DNA of 64,000 nt. Origin: Streptomyces anulatus. GTDB taxonomy: Bacteria > Actinomycetota > Actinomycetes > Streptomycetales > Streptomycetaceae. The notes beneath the pieces are model-generated. The model did no database searches, was not told the DNA's origin, and was given only the letters and a program-made list of their open reading frames with translations. Below are positions 8,937-16,769 of the stretch, in pieces. The stretch is taken from NCBI RefSeq assembly GCF_000721175.1, contig NZ_JOEZ01000037.1, forward strand, positions 1-64,000, read 5' to 3'. Position numbers and translations under genes: made by a program. How positions within the stretch are numbered: position 1 is the first letter of the stretch; the number at the start of each line of letters is the position of its first letter.

Positions 8937-9083
8937 TCACCGGCGTCCGCGCAGCCGACCGAACAGGCTGCGAGCCTGGGCGCGCTTGCGCGGGTCGGCC
9001 GCGGCACGTCGGGCCGACGTGATCGTCCGCCGCCCCTGGGGGCTGCGGGTGAACTGCGTGAGACGGGCGATGAGTCCAGCCAT
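8937..9083 (-). CDS. Small basic protein, 48 residues, unknown function
   Basis: From the ATG at 9083, with AAGGAGG six bases upstream, the product has 48 residues: it begins MAGLIARLTQFTRSPQG and ends SLFGRLRGRR. It is strongly basic (about 13 Arg) with an N-terminal amphipathic helix LIARLTQF. Similar short proteins with an SPQGRR core and an RLRGR end are, from memory, scattered in Streptomyces and uncharacterised. The ideal ribosome site is the main evidence that it is real. It sits between the solitary CRISPR-like repeat and the degenerate array. A nucleic-acid or membrane-surface role is only a guess from charge. Confidence 0.6.
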   Translation of the reverse strand: MAGLIARLTQFTRSPQGRRTITSARRAAADPRKRAQARSLFGRLRGRR

Positions 9084-9184
9084 GGTTCCTCCTTGGAGCG
9101 GTATGCCATCCGCCTACCCCCCAAAGACGCGAGGATGCGCGGCCGTCGCACGGAGCAGCAGCAGCCGTTCCCGGGCCGCGACTG

Positions 9185-9331
9185 GGGATTATCCCCACGG
9201 GCGCGCGGGGAACAGTTACCGCTGATCACCATCCCGGTCATCGAGCCGGGACCATCCACGCGAGCGGGGAACAGCGCGCTCATCGGTTTGTGTTGACGGT
9301 GGGGTAGGGACCATCCTCGCGCGGGGAGCAG
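9185..9331 (-). CRISPR. Degenerate type I-E CRISPR array, three repeats and two 32-nt spacers
   Basis: Three diverged repeats share the pattern GGGACCATCC-(A/T)CGCG(AG)CGGGGA(A/G)CAG: 9185-9215, 9248-9274 and 9307-9331. The intervals 9216-9247 and 9275-9306 are both exactly 32 bases and unrelated in sequence, the spacer length of type I-E. Read on the minus strand the repeats give the CTG-C/T-TCCCCGC form usual for actinobacterial I-E arrays. Length differences between repeats show decay. No cas gene was found in the window. Confidence 0.72.
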
Positions 9332-9770
9332 ACTTCTTGACCTGTAGCTTCTGCAGGGGGCGGGTGCGGTTCTCGAGCACTTTCGCCGAATCGGGCATAT
9401 CGACCATGATGTTGGCGCCGCCTCGTGTAACTCCTGACGTGGCATCGAGACTGTCGTCGCAGGAGGATCATGGTCGAGTGCCCGATGGAGCCCCGTGATC
9501 GTCGGCGACGGGCTGCCCCGGTGCTGTTCCCGGCACCCGCCGGGCAGGGCCCGTGCCGTCGTACATGGCTGCTGGCGGCGAAGGTGTTCACCCTCAACCA
9601 CATCGATCCTGAAGTCAGGAAGGCCCCGCCCGCAGCCGGGCATCGGCGCTCAACGCAGCGTCACAGGCCCAGCCCTCCCCGCCGCCGCCCGTCGTCATGC
9701 CGTCCTCCCGGTGTGAGGCGGGCTGATCAGTTCAGTGCGTCGGCCCACAATCTGCTGGGATCCTGGTCAT
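9332..9770. other. Region without a confident gene
   Basis: 439 bases after the last CRISPR-like repeat. Several frames are open but none has a plausible start with ribosome site or a recognisable domain. A possible fourth repeat expected near 9364 is not convincing. This probably is decayed sequence. Confidence 0.4.
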
Positions 9771-9983
9771 GTGTACGAACCGGAGACTCTCGACGGTGTC
9801 GAGGCGCACTTGTCCCGCGCAATCCGGCAGACCGGGCGGGGCCGGGTCGCGGTGTCGTGGATGGTCCTGGAGGAACGCGCGGCGCACTGGCTCTTCACGT
9901 ACAGCGACGCGCACGAAAAGCTTCTGTGGCTCTCCGGTGACTTCAGCAGGGCTGATGCGTTCTCAGGTTGTGAGACGAAGTAG
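9771..9983 (+). CDS. Hypothetical protein, about 70 residues
   Basis: Open from 9735; the GTG at 9771 gives 70 residues beginning VYEPETLDGVEAHLSRAIRQ and containing VSWMVLEERAAHWLFTY. Composition fits a small alpha/beta protein and G/C-rich third positions support coding. No ribosome site is clear and I do not recognise a family. It could be a fragment stranded among IS remains. Confidence 0.35.
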   Translation: MYEPETLDGVEAHLSRAIRQTGRGRVAVSWMVLEERAAHWLFTYSDAHEKLLWLSGDFSRADAFSGCETK

Positions 9984-10216
9984 CTCGCGCGCGTGGGCAG
10001 GGGGTGGTGACCGGTAGTGGTCACGCGAACCGAACCGTACGCGGACGCATCAGTCACCGTGTGCGAAGCAGGGCCAGAGCGCACGGGTAGGTCGCTCACC
10101 CGTCGGCTGCGGCCGTGCCGGTCATCGTCCCCAGCCGTTCAGGGGATACGCGGGCCGCATCCGGCGTGTTTCCCGCCCGGCCGGGGCATCCCTCGGTGCA
10201 ACGAAAGGGAGACACG

Positions 10217-10543
10217 ATGCCGCTGTATCTATCGAGGTTCACCTACACACCGGAGACTTGGGCGAGGCTGATCGTCCACCCCGAGGACCGCGCAAAGGCC
10301 GCTCAGGCGTACATCGAGTCCGCCGGCGGGAAGCTCCACGGCTTCTGGTACGCCTTCGGCACACACGACGGCTACAACCTGTGGGAGGCCCCCGACAACG
10401 TGTCTATGGCCGCGGTTGCGCTGGCGATCAGCGGAGGCGGCGCGCTCAGCTCGTTCGAGACGACAGTTCTCCTGACTGTCGATGAAACCATGGATGCCCT
10501 GCGCAAAGCCGAACGAGTCCAGTACCGGGCGCCGGGCGCGTAG
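10217..10543 (+). CDS. GYD-domain protein
   Basis: 108 residues from the ATG at 10217, with AAGGGAG upstream. The sequence MPLYLSRFTYTPETWARLI and the family-naming motif HDGYNLWEAPDN (around 56-67) identify a GYD-domain protein, a small ferredoxin-like fold of unknown function. The usual length is about 95-110, so it appears complete. It stands alone; neighbours are IS debris, so no partner is suggested. Confidence 0.85.
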   Translation: MPLYLSRFTYTPETWARLIVHPEDRAKAAQAYIESAGGKLHGFWYAFGTHDGYNLWEAPDNVSMAAVALAISGGGALSSFETTVLLTVDETMDALRKAERVQYRAPGA

Positions 10544-10849
10544 CGGTCCAGGCCGAGGTGTTCTCTGGTGACGAGATGAGCGGTTCGCCAGGTGTGGTCA
10601 TTCGCGGGTGATCCGCCGGACTGGAGACGACGAACGCGATTCCTCCCTGACCGGAGTTCCCTTCTACGCCGCGCTCATCGAGTATCTGTACGGCTACCAG
10701 TGGCCCATACAGCTAGCGAATCATGGCCGTCATGGCCACCACCTTATGGATCGTGATACTCGTTCTGGCTGTGCTTCTGGTTCTATCGCTGCGACCCAGC
10801 CCGGCTCGCTGGTTCCATGCCAACAGCAGAGGTCCCGGATACGCCGCGC
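10544..10849. other. Mostly unassigned; possible 43-residue membrane peptide
   Basis: 306 bases. From the ATG at 10723 a frame of 43 residues ends at 10854; it has one hydrophobic helix (TLWIVILVLAVLLVLSL) and uses the rare codon TTA, but lacks a ribosome site and has mixed third positions. I record it as a possibility, not a gene call. Confidence 0.25.
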
Positions 10850-11600
10850 AATAACGGATCACAGTGCCTTCGATGACCGGCAGGGCGCCCAGCTCAGCGG
10901 TCCAGGCCGAGCGGCGGGTCAGTCTCGGATGGAGGCGGTCCCAGGCCCGTGCGACGGCGGTGCCGTAGAGACGGGTCGCGGTCACCGTCTGCACGTCGGG
11001 AGTGTTCCAGGTGGCCGGGTCACCGAAGACGAACTCACCACCGTGACGGGGTGGCCGTCCCCGGGTGCCGGGCTCGCGGGGCGGGACCGCGCGGCGCAGG
11101 ACCCGGTCCGACCGCATCCGGCCCAAGCACCCGCACCGGGAGGTCCTTCAGCAGGAAGGCCAGGCGGGGCACTTCGTAGCCGGTGTCCACCACGATCAGA
11201 ATCTCCGGGCCGGTGTCCTTCCACTGTCCGGCCGCGATCAGCCGCTCGATGAGCTCGCGCATCTGCCCGGCGGTGACAGTGGGCAGCGTCGTCTCCCGGC
11301 GCCAGCCGTAGTGCGTCCAGCGGCGCGGTCCAGGAACTGCGGCCGGTCTCCAGTGCGCAGATCACCGAGTACGGCCAGCCGGGAACGGGAATGTGCTGGT
11401 CCTTGCCCCGCCCGTAGGTGTGGCACAGGATCCGCTGCGGTGAGGTGTGGGCGCTGGGTCGCAGCCAGCAGGTGAGGTCGGCGGCCGGGACCAGCCGGCC
11501 GTCCGCTGATCGCGGCAGGGGCACCGCGGCCAGGGCCCGTCGCAGCCGGGCCACATCGACGAGGACTCGTTCGGGCTCCGAGGTTAAAGATCAAGCTAGG
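10850..11600 (-). pseudogene. N-terminal part of an IS701-like transposase, frameshifted and truncated
   Basis: Minus strand from about 11,590: SEPERVLVDVARLRRALAAV, then CWLRPSAHTSPQRILCHTYG, PVPGWPYSVICALETGRSSW; a shifted frame gives ELIERLIAAGQWK and EILIVVDTGYEVPRLAFLLK; a third frame gives MRSDRVLRRAVPP, PATWNTPDVQTVTATRLYGT and PVIEGTVIR, after which similarity stops. It appears to be the same transposase family as the C-terminal piece at 1-459. Two frameshifts plus loss of the C-terminal half. Confidence 0.85.
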
Positions 11601-11660
11601 GACTGTTTCGAAAGTGCATAGACGACTCAAGATCCGCTTCTTGGAGCACGGTATCGAGGG

Positions 11661-12461
11661 TCAAGAGTGCCGTTGAAGGAACTGCACGATCGCGAGGTTC
11701 ACGCTGTCCGGCTCCTGCTCTGCGGGGTAGTGGCCGGATTGCTCGAAGACGAGTGGGGTGACATCGGTGGCAAGGGTGGCCATTCCATCCGCGACTGCCG
11801 TCCCCATCGCGTGTCTGCCTCCGACCGCCAGGACAGGCGTTGGAATCGGCTGGGCGGCAAGGGCTTGAATGGCATCGACATCTTCTGACCTGGTGCGGTA
11901 ATAGGCCAGCCCGGCGTTCAGTACACCTGGAGTGCTGTACGCCTCGATGTAGGCCGGAAGGGTGTCTGGGTCGAGGCCGCTTGGCCCGGCGCTCTGTTCC
12001 AGAAACGTGCCGTAGTAAGCCGCTTCCCGGCCGGGCACGAGCTTCTCCGCGAGGCCGAGGGTACGGTTGAACGGGCCGTGCCAGGATGGGTAGTAGTCCC
12101 GGCCGGCCTCGGGAATCTCGACATCGACACCGGGAAGGATTTCTTCCTCGACCACGAGCCCGCTGACCGATTCCGGCGCCTGGGCCGCGATGAGGTATCC
12201 GACCGTCGCACCCCAGTCGTGACCGATGACGGCGAAGCGCGTGACGCCCTCCTGTGCCAGCCGTGCCCGGACACCGTCGGCAAGTGCCATCTTGCGGAAG
12301 TCGGTCACGCCGGAGTCGGGAGCGGTGCCCAGCCCGGGAAGCGTGACCGGCACTGCGGTGATACCGGCGGCATCGAGTGCCGGAATAAGGTATCGCCAGT
12401 GGTCGGCCGTGACCGGCCAGCCGTGCAACAGCACCGCCGTCGGGGTTCGATTCTCGCTCAT
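11661..12461 (-). CDS. Alpha/beta-hydrolase, epoxide-hydrolase type
   Basis: 266 residues. The oxyanion motif HGWP is at 13-16. The nucleophile elbow GHDWG is at 80-84, with Asp82 in place of Ser, the signature of epoxide hydrolases and haloalkane dehalogenases. A catalytic His is at about 244 (SGHYPAEQ). The cap carries tyrosines (RDYYPSWHGPF, EAYSTPG) that could activate an epoxide. It probably hydrolyses an epoxide or a related ester in the cytosol; no signal peptide. It is monocistronic between two IS remnants. Confidence 0.88.
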   Translation of the reverse strand: MSENRTPTAVLLHGWPVTADHWRYLIPALDAAGITAVPVTLPGLGTAPDSGVTDFRKMALADGVRARLAQEGVTRFAVIGHDWGATVGYLIAAQAPESVSGLVVEEEILPGVDVEIPEAGRDYYPSWHGPFNRTLGLAEKLVPGREAAYYGTFLEQSAGPSGLDPDTLPAYIEAYSTPGVLNAGLAYYRTRSEDVDAIQALAAQPIPTPVLAVGGRHAMGTAVADGMATLATDVTPLVFEQSGHYPAEQEPDSVNLAIVQFLQRHS

Positions 12462-12820
12462 CGCCCTATGATGCCCCTACTCCGGAACACTCGTTCGCCC
12501 GCCTGGCGCTGATGCCACAAGGCCTGTCGCGGATGCGCTGGTCACAGACACTCGTTGATGGCCGCGACCAGCACTGTCGCCTCGTAGCGCACGGCCAGCC
12601 GCCTACAGACGCGCCACCATTTTTTCGAGAAGGTCAAGATCAATCCCACACGACTACCGGACCGCAGGCCAAGCACCGGACGACCGAACCGAGCACGTCA
12701 GCACACCACGCCCATCACGCCCGCGCGCAACCGCTTCAGCCGTCCTGAATCCCACCCCAAAGACGGGACACCAGACCAGGACAGCCCGACTCCCCGAAGA
12801 TCACTGCTCCGTCACAGGTC
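12462..12820. other. Intergenic region with a small transposase remnant
   Basis: 359 bases. Apart from the fragment at 12542-12605 no coding pattern is seen. The right half (12640-12780) is relatively A/C-rich on the plus strand and unassigned. Confidence 0.45.
12542..12605 (-). pseudogene. Last 20 codons of an IS5-type transposase
   Basis: Minus strand reads LAVRYEATVLVAAINECL then stop, the characteristic C-terminus of a common Streptomyces IS5/IS4-like transposase (LAxRYxATVxVAAINxWL). Nothing upstream belongs to it. Confidence 0.7.
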
Positions 12821-13558
12821 TCAGTCGGCGCCCTGGTCGCCCGGGTCGCTCCCGCGCCGCGCGCGCCGGACGCTCGCCTCCGCGCTGTCGAGGAGCATTT
12901 CCAGTGCCGTGGGGTAGGCGCTGTCGTTCATCCTCGCCACCAGCAGCGGCGCGGTGGCGGCGATGTTCGGGTGGGTCTCCGCGGGCAGCCGGGCGTAGGT
13001 GGCGCGCCAGACCTCCCCGTCGGCGGCCCGGGCCGCTTCGGGCAGGGCAAGGCTCGCGGCGTCCAGTGCGGCGAAGGCGAGTGCCTGGTCGACGAACGCC
13101 TGGTAGATGCGTACGACGTCCGTGTCGGGCAGTCCGGTCGACCGCAGGATGCCGAGGACCGCCTCGTCGCCGGCGATCTCGTTGGCCCGGCCGCTGACCC
13201 GGCTGGCGGTCAGCACCGCGGCCTGCGGGTGGGCGAGGTAGGCGGTGTGGATGCGCAGGCCCACCTCGCGCAGGTCCTTCCGCCACGCTCCGCCGGGCCG
13301 CCATCCGCGCATCGCGCGTCCGATCAGTTCGTCGGCGATGGCCAGGGTCAGGTCGTCGATGCCTCGGAAGTAGCGGTAGAGGGTGCTCGGGTCGGCTCCG
13401 AGCGCCACGCCCAGGCGTCGCACGGTCAGTCCGTCCCTGCCGTGTTCGTGGAGCATCCGCAGAGCCGTCTCGACGACGAGCTGCTGGGTGACCAACACGC
13501 CCTGCCTGGTCGCCCGTCTGCGCCGGCGCCTTTCCTCCGGAACCACTTCTTTCGCCAT
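12821..13558 (-). CDS. TetR-family transcriptional regulator
   Basis: 245 residues. After a very basic N-terminus (ERRRRRRATRQG) the helix-turn-helix lies at about 40-70: LTVRRLGVALGADPSTLYRY, with the TetR-typical STLYRYF recognition helix. The C-terminal domain is of the TetR_C class with AYLAHPQAAVLTASRV. It diverges from the saccharopine-dehydrogenase-like gene at 13713 across 154 bases that carry the palindrome CAACGTTG, so it probably represses that gene and itself. The ligand is unknown. Confidence 0.88.
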   Translation of the reverse strand: MAKEVVPEERRRRRRATRQGVLVTQQLVVETALRMLHEHGRDGLTVRRLGVALGADPSTLYRYFRGIDDLTLAIADELIGRAMRGWRPGGAWRKDLREVGLRIHTAYLAHPQAAVLTASRVSGRANEIAGDEAVLGILRSTGLPDTDVVRIYQAFVDQALAFAALDAASLALPEAARAADGEVWRATYARLPAETHPNIAATAPLLVARMNDSAYPTALEMLLDSAEASVRRARRGSDPGDQGAD

Positions 13559-13599
13559 CGGAGCCCTTCTTCCGTCTCGACACCGGCACCCTCCTGCCG

Positions 13600-13645
13600 G
13601 TGGCCGACCTTATGCCAACAACGTTGACCTTACTCAAGTGCACCC
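13600..13645. promoter_or_regulatory. Probable divergent promoter/operator with CAACGTTG palindrome
   Basis: Between the divergent genes the only AT-richer stretch has the 8-bp palindrome CAACGTTG (13619-13626) overlapping a TTGACC that could be a -35 for the plus-strand gene. TetR operators are usually 15 bp or more, so the flanks would need to take part. Inference only. Confidence 0.4.
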
Positions 13646-13712
13646 CTTTCATGGACGAATCCAAGGGCACCGGCCCACACGGCCCGGCTCTCTGACGAAA
13701 GGCACATCCGCC

Positions 13713-14921
13713 ATGCGCGTACTGCTCGTCGGCGCAGGTGGCGTGGGCACGGCGATCACCAGGATCGCCGCCCGCCGCTCGTTCTTCGACCACATGATCG
13801 TCACCGACTACGACCTCCCCCGGGCCGAGGCTGCGGTGGCCGCGCTCGGCGGGGAGAAGACCCGGTTCACCGCGCTGCGCGTCGACGCCTCGGACCGGGC
13901 GGCGGTCACCGCCCTCCTCGCCGAGCAGCGGTGCGACATCCTCGTGAACGCCACCGACCCCCGGTTCGTGATGCCGTTGTTCGAAGCGGCGCTGGCCGCC
14001 GGCGTCGACTATCTGGACATGGCCATGTCTCTCTCCTCGCCGCATCCGGAGCGCCCGTACGAGGAGTGCGGGGTCAAGCTCGGCGACGGGCAGTTCGAGC
14101 GCGCCGCCGCGTGGGAGAAGGCCGGCCGGCTCGCGCTCGTCGGTGTCGGCGTGGAGCCGGGACTCTCCGACGTCTTCGCCCGGTACGCCGCGGACGAGCT
14201 GTTCGACGCGATCGAGGAGATCGGCGTCCGGGACGGTGCGAATCTTGACGTCGAGGGCTATGACTTCGCCCCGTCGTTCTCGATCTGGACGACGATCGAG
14301 GAGTGCCTGAACCCGCCGGTGGTCTGGGAGAAGGACCGGGGCTGGTTCACCACGGCCCCGTTCAGCGAGCCGGAGGTCTTCGACTTCCCCGAGGGCATCG
14401 GTCCGGTCGAATGCGTCAACGTCGAGCACGAGGAGGTTCTGCTGATCCCGCGCTGGGTGGAGGCTCGGCGGGTCACCTTCAAGTACGGGCTGGGCGACGA
14501 GTTCATCGAGACCCTGAAGACCCTCCACAAGCTCGGTCTCGACCGCACGGACAGGGTGAGCGTGCCCGGCGGTGCGGTGTCGCCGCGTGATGTGGTCGCG
14601 GCCTGTCTGCCCGACCCGGCCTCCCTCGGTGAGCTGATGCACGGGAAGACCTGTGCCGGCACCTGGGTCAAGGGCACGAAGGACGGCGGGCCCCGCGAGG
14701 TGTACCTCTACCACGTGGTCGACAACCAGTGGTCGATGCGTGAGTACGGTTCCCAGGCCGTGGTCTGGCAGACGGCCGTCAATCCGGTGATCGCCCTGGA
14801 GCTCGTGGCGAACGGCACCTGGAGCGGCACGGGCGTGCTCGGCGCCGAGGCGCTGGACCCGCGCCCGTTCCTCGATCTGCTCGTCGAGTACGGATCCCCT
14901 TGGGGCCTGCGCGAGCAGTGA
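13713..14921 (+). CDS. Saccharopine dehydrogenase-like NAD(P)-dependent oxidoreductase
   Basis: 402 residues from the ATG at 13713 (GAAAGG upstream; longer readings run into the promoter). The N-terminal Rossmann motif MRVLLVGAGGVGTAITRIAA is textbook. It is followed by DYDLPRAEAAVAALGG and NATDPRFVMPLFEAALAAGV, as in the Lys9/saccharopine reductase family, and a C-terminal domain with GTWVKGTKDGGPREVYLYHV. In bacteria such proteins act in lysine, carboxyspermidine or opine-type metabolism; the substrate cannot be read here. Divergent TetR suggests ligand-controlled expression. Confidence 0.88.
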   Translation: MRVLLVGAGGVGTAITRIAARRSFFDHMIVTDYDLPRAEAAVAALGGEKTRFTALRVDASDRAAVTALLAEQRCDILVNATDPRFVMPLFEAALAAGVDYLDMAMSLSSPHPERPYEECGVKLGDGQFERAAAWEKAGRLALVGVGVEPGLSDVFARYAADELFDAIEEIGVRDGANLDVEGYDFAPSFSIWTTIEECLNPPVVWEKDRGWFTTAPFSEPEVFDFPEGIGPVECVNVEHEEVLLIPRWVEARRVTFKYGLGDEFIETLKTLHKLGLDRTDRVSVPGGAVSPRDVVAACLPDPASLGELMHGKTCAGTWVKGTKDGGPREVYLYHVVDNQWSMREYGSQAVVWQTAVNPVIALELVANGTWSGTGVLGAEALDPRPFLDLLVEYGSPWGLREQ

Positions 14922-15053
14922 GCGCGGGCCGCCCTGCGGCCCGTCGGAAGAAGGTCGAGAAGTTCTCGGGCGACGATGTCGAGAACCCGTATCCGGCTCC
15001 GTCCCCGTAGTGAGAGCGGCCAGAATGGGTCGCACGGCACCGAGGAGAACATC

Positions 15054-15461
15054 ATGGCCAAGTACCTGCTGCTCAAGCACTACCGCGGAGCCCCGGCCGC
15101 GGTCAACGACGTACCGATGGACCGGTGGACGCCCGAGGAGATCTCGGCGCACATGCAGTACATGCAGGACTTCGCGGACCGGCTGGAGAAGACCGGCGAG
15201 TTCGTCGACGGTCAGGCGCTCGCCCCCGAGGGCGCGTGGGTCCGGTACGACGGTGAGGGCCGCCCGCCGGTCACCGACGGGCCGTTCGCCGAGACCAAGG
15301 ACCTCATCGCGGGCTGGATGGTCATCGACGTCGACGGCTACGACCGTGCCGTCGAGCTGGCCGGGGAGCTGTCGGCCGCTCCGGGGGCGGGCGGGAAGCC
15401 GATCCACGAGTGGCTGGAGGTACGCCCGTTCCTGTCCGCTTCGCCCACCATCACGGAGTGA
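15054..15461 (+). CDS. YciI-like DGPF-domain protein
   Basis: 135 residues from the ATG at 15054 with GAGGAG upstream. It is a YCII/DGPF-domain protein: the naming motif appears as VTDGPFAETKDLIAGWMVID (about 76-95). The fold is a small ferredoxin-like dimer of unknown catalysis. It lies 7 bases before the ECF42 sigma factor. DGPF proteins are known conserved partners and targets of ECF42 sigma factors, so the two form a functional pair. Confidence 0.9.
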   Translation: MAKYLLLKHYRGAPAAVNDVPMDRWTPEEISAHMQYMQDFADRLEKTGEFVDGQALAPEGAWVRYDGEGRPPVTDGPFAETKDLIAGWMVIDVDGYDRAVELAGELSAAPGAGGKPIHEWLEVRPFLSASPTITE

Positions 15462-15468
15462 CACCCCG

Positions 15469-16665
15469 ATGAACGAGGCCCTCCTGCGGAGCCTCACGCC
15501 GAGCGTCCTCGGCATCCTCGTCCGCCGTGGAGCTGACTTCGCGGCGGCCGAGGACGCCGTGCAGGACGCCCTGGTCGAGGCGGTCCGCGTCTGGCGGGAC
15601 GACCGCTCCCCAAGCTCCCGGCTTCGCCCGGGCAGGGGAGACCCCATCCGGGACCCCATCCGGGACCCGAAGGGCTGGCTGGTCACCATGGCCTGGCGGC
15701 GGTTCCTCGACGCGACCCGCGCCGAGGCGGCCCGGCGCAGGCGGGAGGACCTCGTCGACGAGGAGCCCGCACCCGGACCCGCGCCCACGGTGGACGACAC
15801 GCTCCAGCTCTACTTCCTGTGCGCCCACCCGTCGCTGACGCCGTCGTCCGCCGTCGCCCTCACACTGCGCGCCGTCGGCGGGCTCACGACCCGCCAGATC
15901 GCCCGGGCGTATCTGGTGCCCGAGGCGACCATGGCCCAGCGCATCAGCCGGGCGAAGCGCACCGTCTCCGGTGTGAGGTTCGATCAGCCCGGCGATGTCG
16001 CCACCGTGCTGCGCGTCCTGTATCTCGTCTTCAACGAGGGCTACTCCGGTGAGGTCGACCTCGCCGCCGAGGCGATCCGGCTCACCCGGCAGCTCGCGGT
16101 TTCGTTCGACCACCCGGAGGTGGCGGGGCTACTCGCCCTCATGCTGCTCCACCACGCCCGGCGCGCCACCCGGACCGCGCCCGACGGGAGTCTGGTACCG
16201 CTCGCGGAGCAGGACCGGGGGCGCTGGGACACCGGAATGATCGGGGAGGGCGTCGGGATCCTGCAGGCGGCCCTCGCCCGCGACCGGCTGGGCGAGTTCC
16301 AGGCCCAGGCCGCCATCGCGGCGCTCCACGCCGACGCGTCGGCCGCCGAGGAGACCGACTGGGTGCAGATCGTCGAGTGGTACGACGAGCTCGCGGATCT
16401 CACGGACAGCCCGGTCGTCCGGCTCAACCGGGCAGTGGCCGTCGGCGAGGCCGACGGTCCGCGCGCCGGGCTGACCGAACTCGCCGCGCTGAGCGACTCG
16501 TTGCCCCGCCATACGGCGGTGGCCGCGTATCTCCACGAGCGCGCCGGCGACCTGGCGACCGCGGCACGTCTGTACGCGGAGGCCGCCCACCAGGCCCCCA
16601 CCCTCGCCGAGCACGACCATCTGACGCGCCAGGCCGCGCGGCTCAACGCGGGCCGTCCGCGTTGA
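15469..16665 (+). CDS. ECF42-type RNA polymerase sigma factor
   Basis: 398 residues from the ATG at 15469, 7 bases after the DGPF gene. Sigma region 2 lies at about 1-90 (AAAEDAVQDALVEAVRVW, KGWLVTMAWRRFLDATRAEA), region 4 at about 125-180 (LTTRQIARAYLVPEATMAQR). A C-terminal extension of some 200 residues has TPR-like helices (LRVLYLVFNEGYSGEVDLAA, WVQIVEWYDELADL), the hallmark of ECF42, which has no anti-sigma factor. Unusual: region 2 contains an inserted repeat-derived stretch (SPSSRLRPGRGDPIRDPIRD, residues about 46-65) that family members normally lack. Confidence 0.92.
   Translation: MNEALLRSLTPSVLGILVRRGADFAAAEDAVQDALVEAVRVWRDDRSPSSRLRPGRGDPIRDPIRDPKGWLVTMAWRRFLDATRAEAARRRREDLVDEEPAPGPAPTVDDTLQLYFLCAHPSLTPSSAVALTLRAVGGLTTRQIARAYLVPEATMAQRISRAKRTVSGVRFDQPGDVATVLRVLYLVFNEGYSGEVDLAAEAIRLTRQLAVSFDHPEVAGLLALMLLHHARRATRTAPDGSLVPLAEQDRGRWDTGMIGEGVGILQAALARDRLGEFQAQAAIAALHADASAAEETDWVQIVEWYDELADLTDSPVVRLNRAVAVGEADGPRAGLTELAALSDSLPRHTAVAAYLHERAGDLATAARLYAEAAHQAPTLAEHDHLTRQAARLNAGRPR
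15606..15670 (+). repeat. Dispersed palindromic repeat inside the sigma-factor gene
   Basis: Bases from CTCCCCAAGCTCCCGG to GGGCAGGGGAGACCCCAT form an imperfect hairpin (CTCCCC paired with GGGGAG) and match a palindrome that recurs between genes in many Streptomyces. It is followed by a tandem 12-bp duplication, CCCCATCCGGGA twice. The reading frame is kept, adding about 20 residues. Confidence 0.6.
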
Positions 16666-16769
16666 GCCGGGCCGGAGTTACGGTTCCGAAGCCAGGAACG
16701 GTGTAGGGCTCCGTGGCGTCGGTCCCGCCCGGTGTACGCGTCAGGAGGCGCCGGTCCCGCCCGGTGTGG

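Noticed and set aside
8914..8941. Second plus-oriented CRISPR-like repeat near 8851-8878
   Set aside because: Only a loose match that needs several gaps. It overlaps the end of the 48-residue gene and its spacing (35 bases) is off.
12801..15800. 999-codon open frame on the minus strand
   Set aside because: It is the antisense shadow of the TetR, saccharopine-dehydrogenase-like, DGPF and sigma genes. Its composition is Arg/Gly/Pro-rich with no motif; long spurious frames are normal at this GC content.
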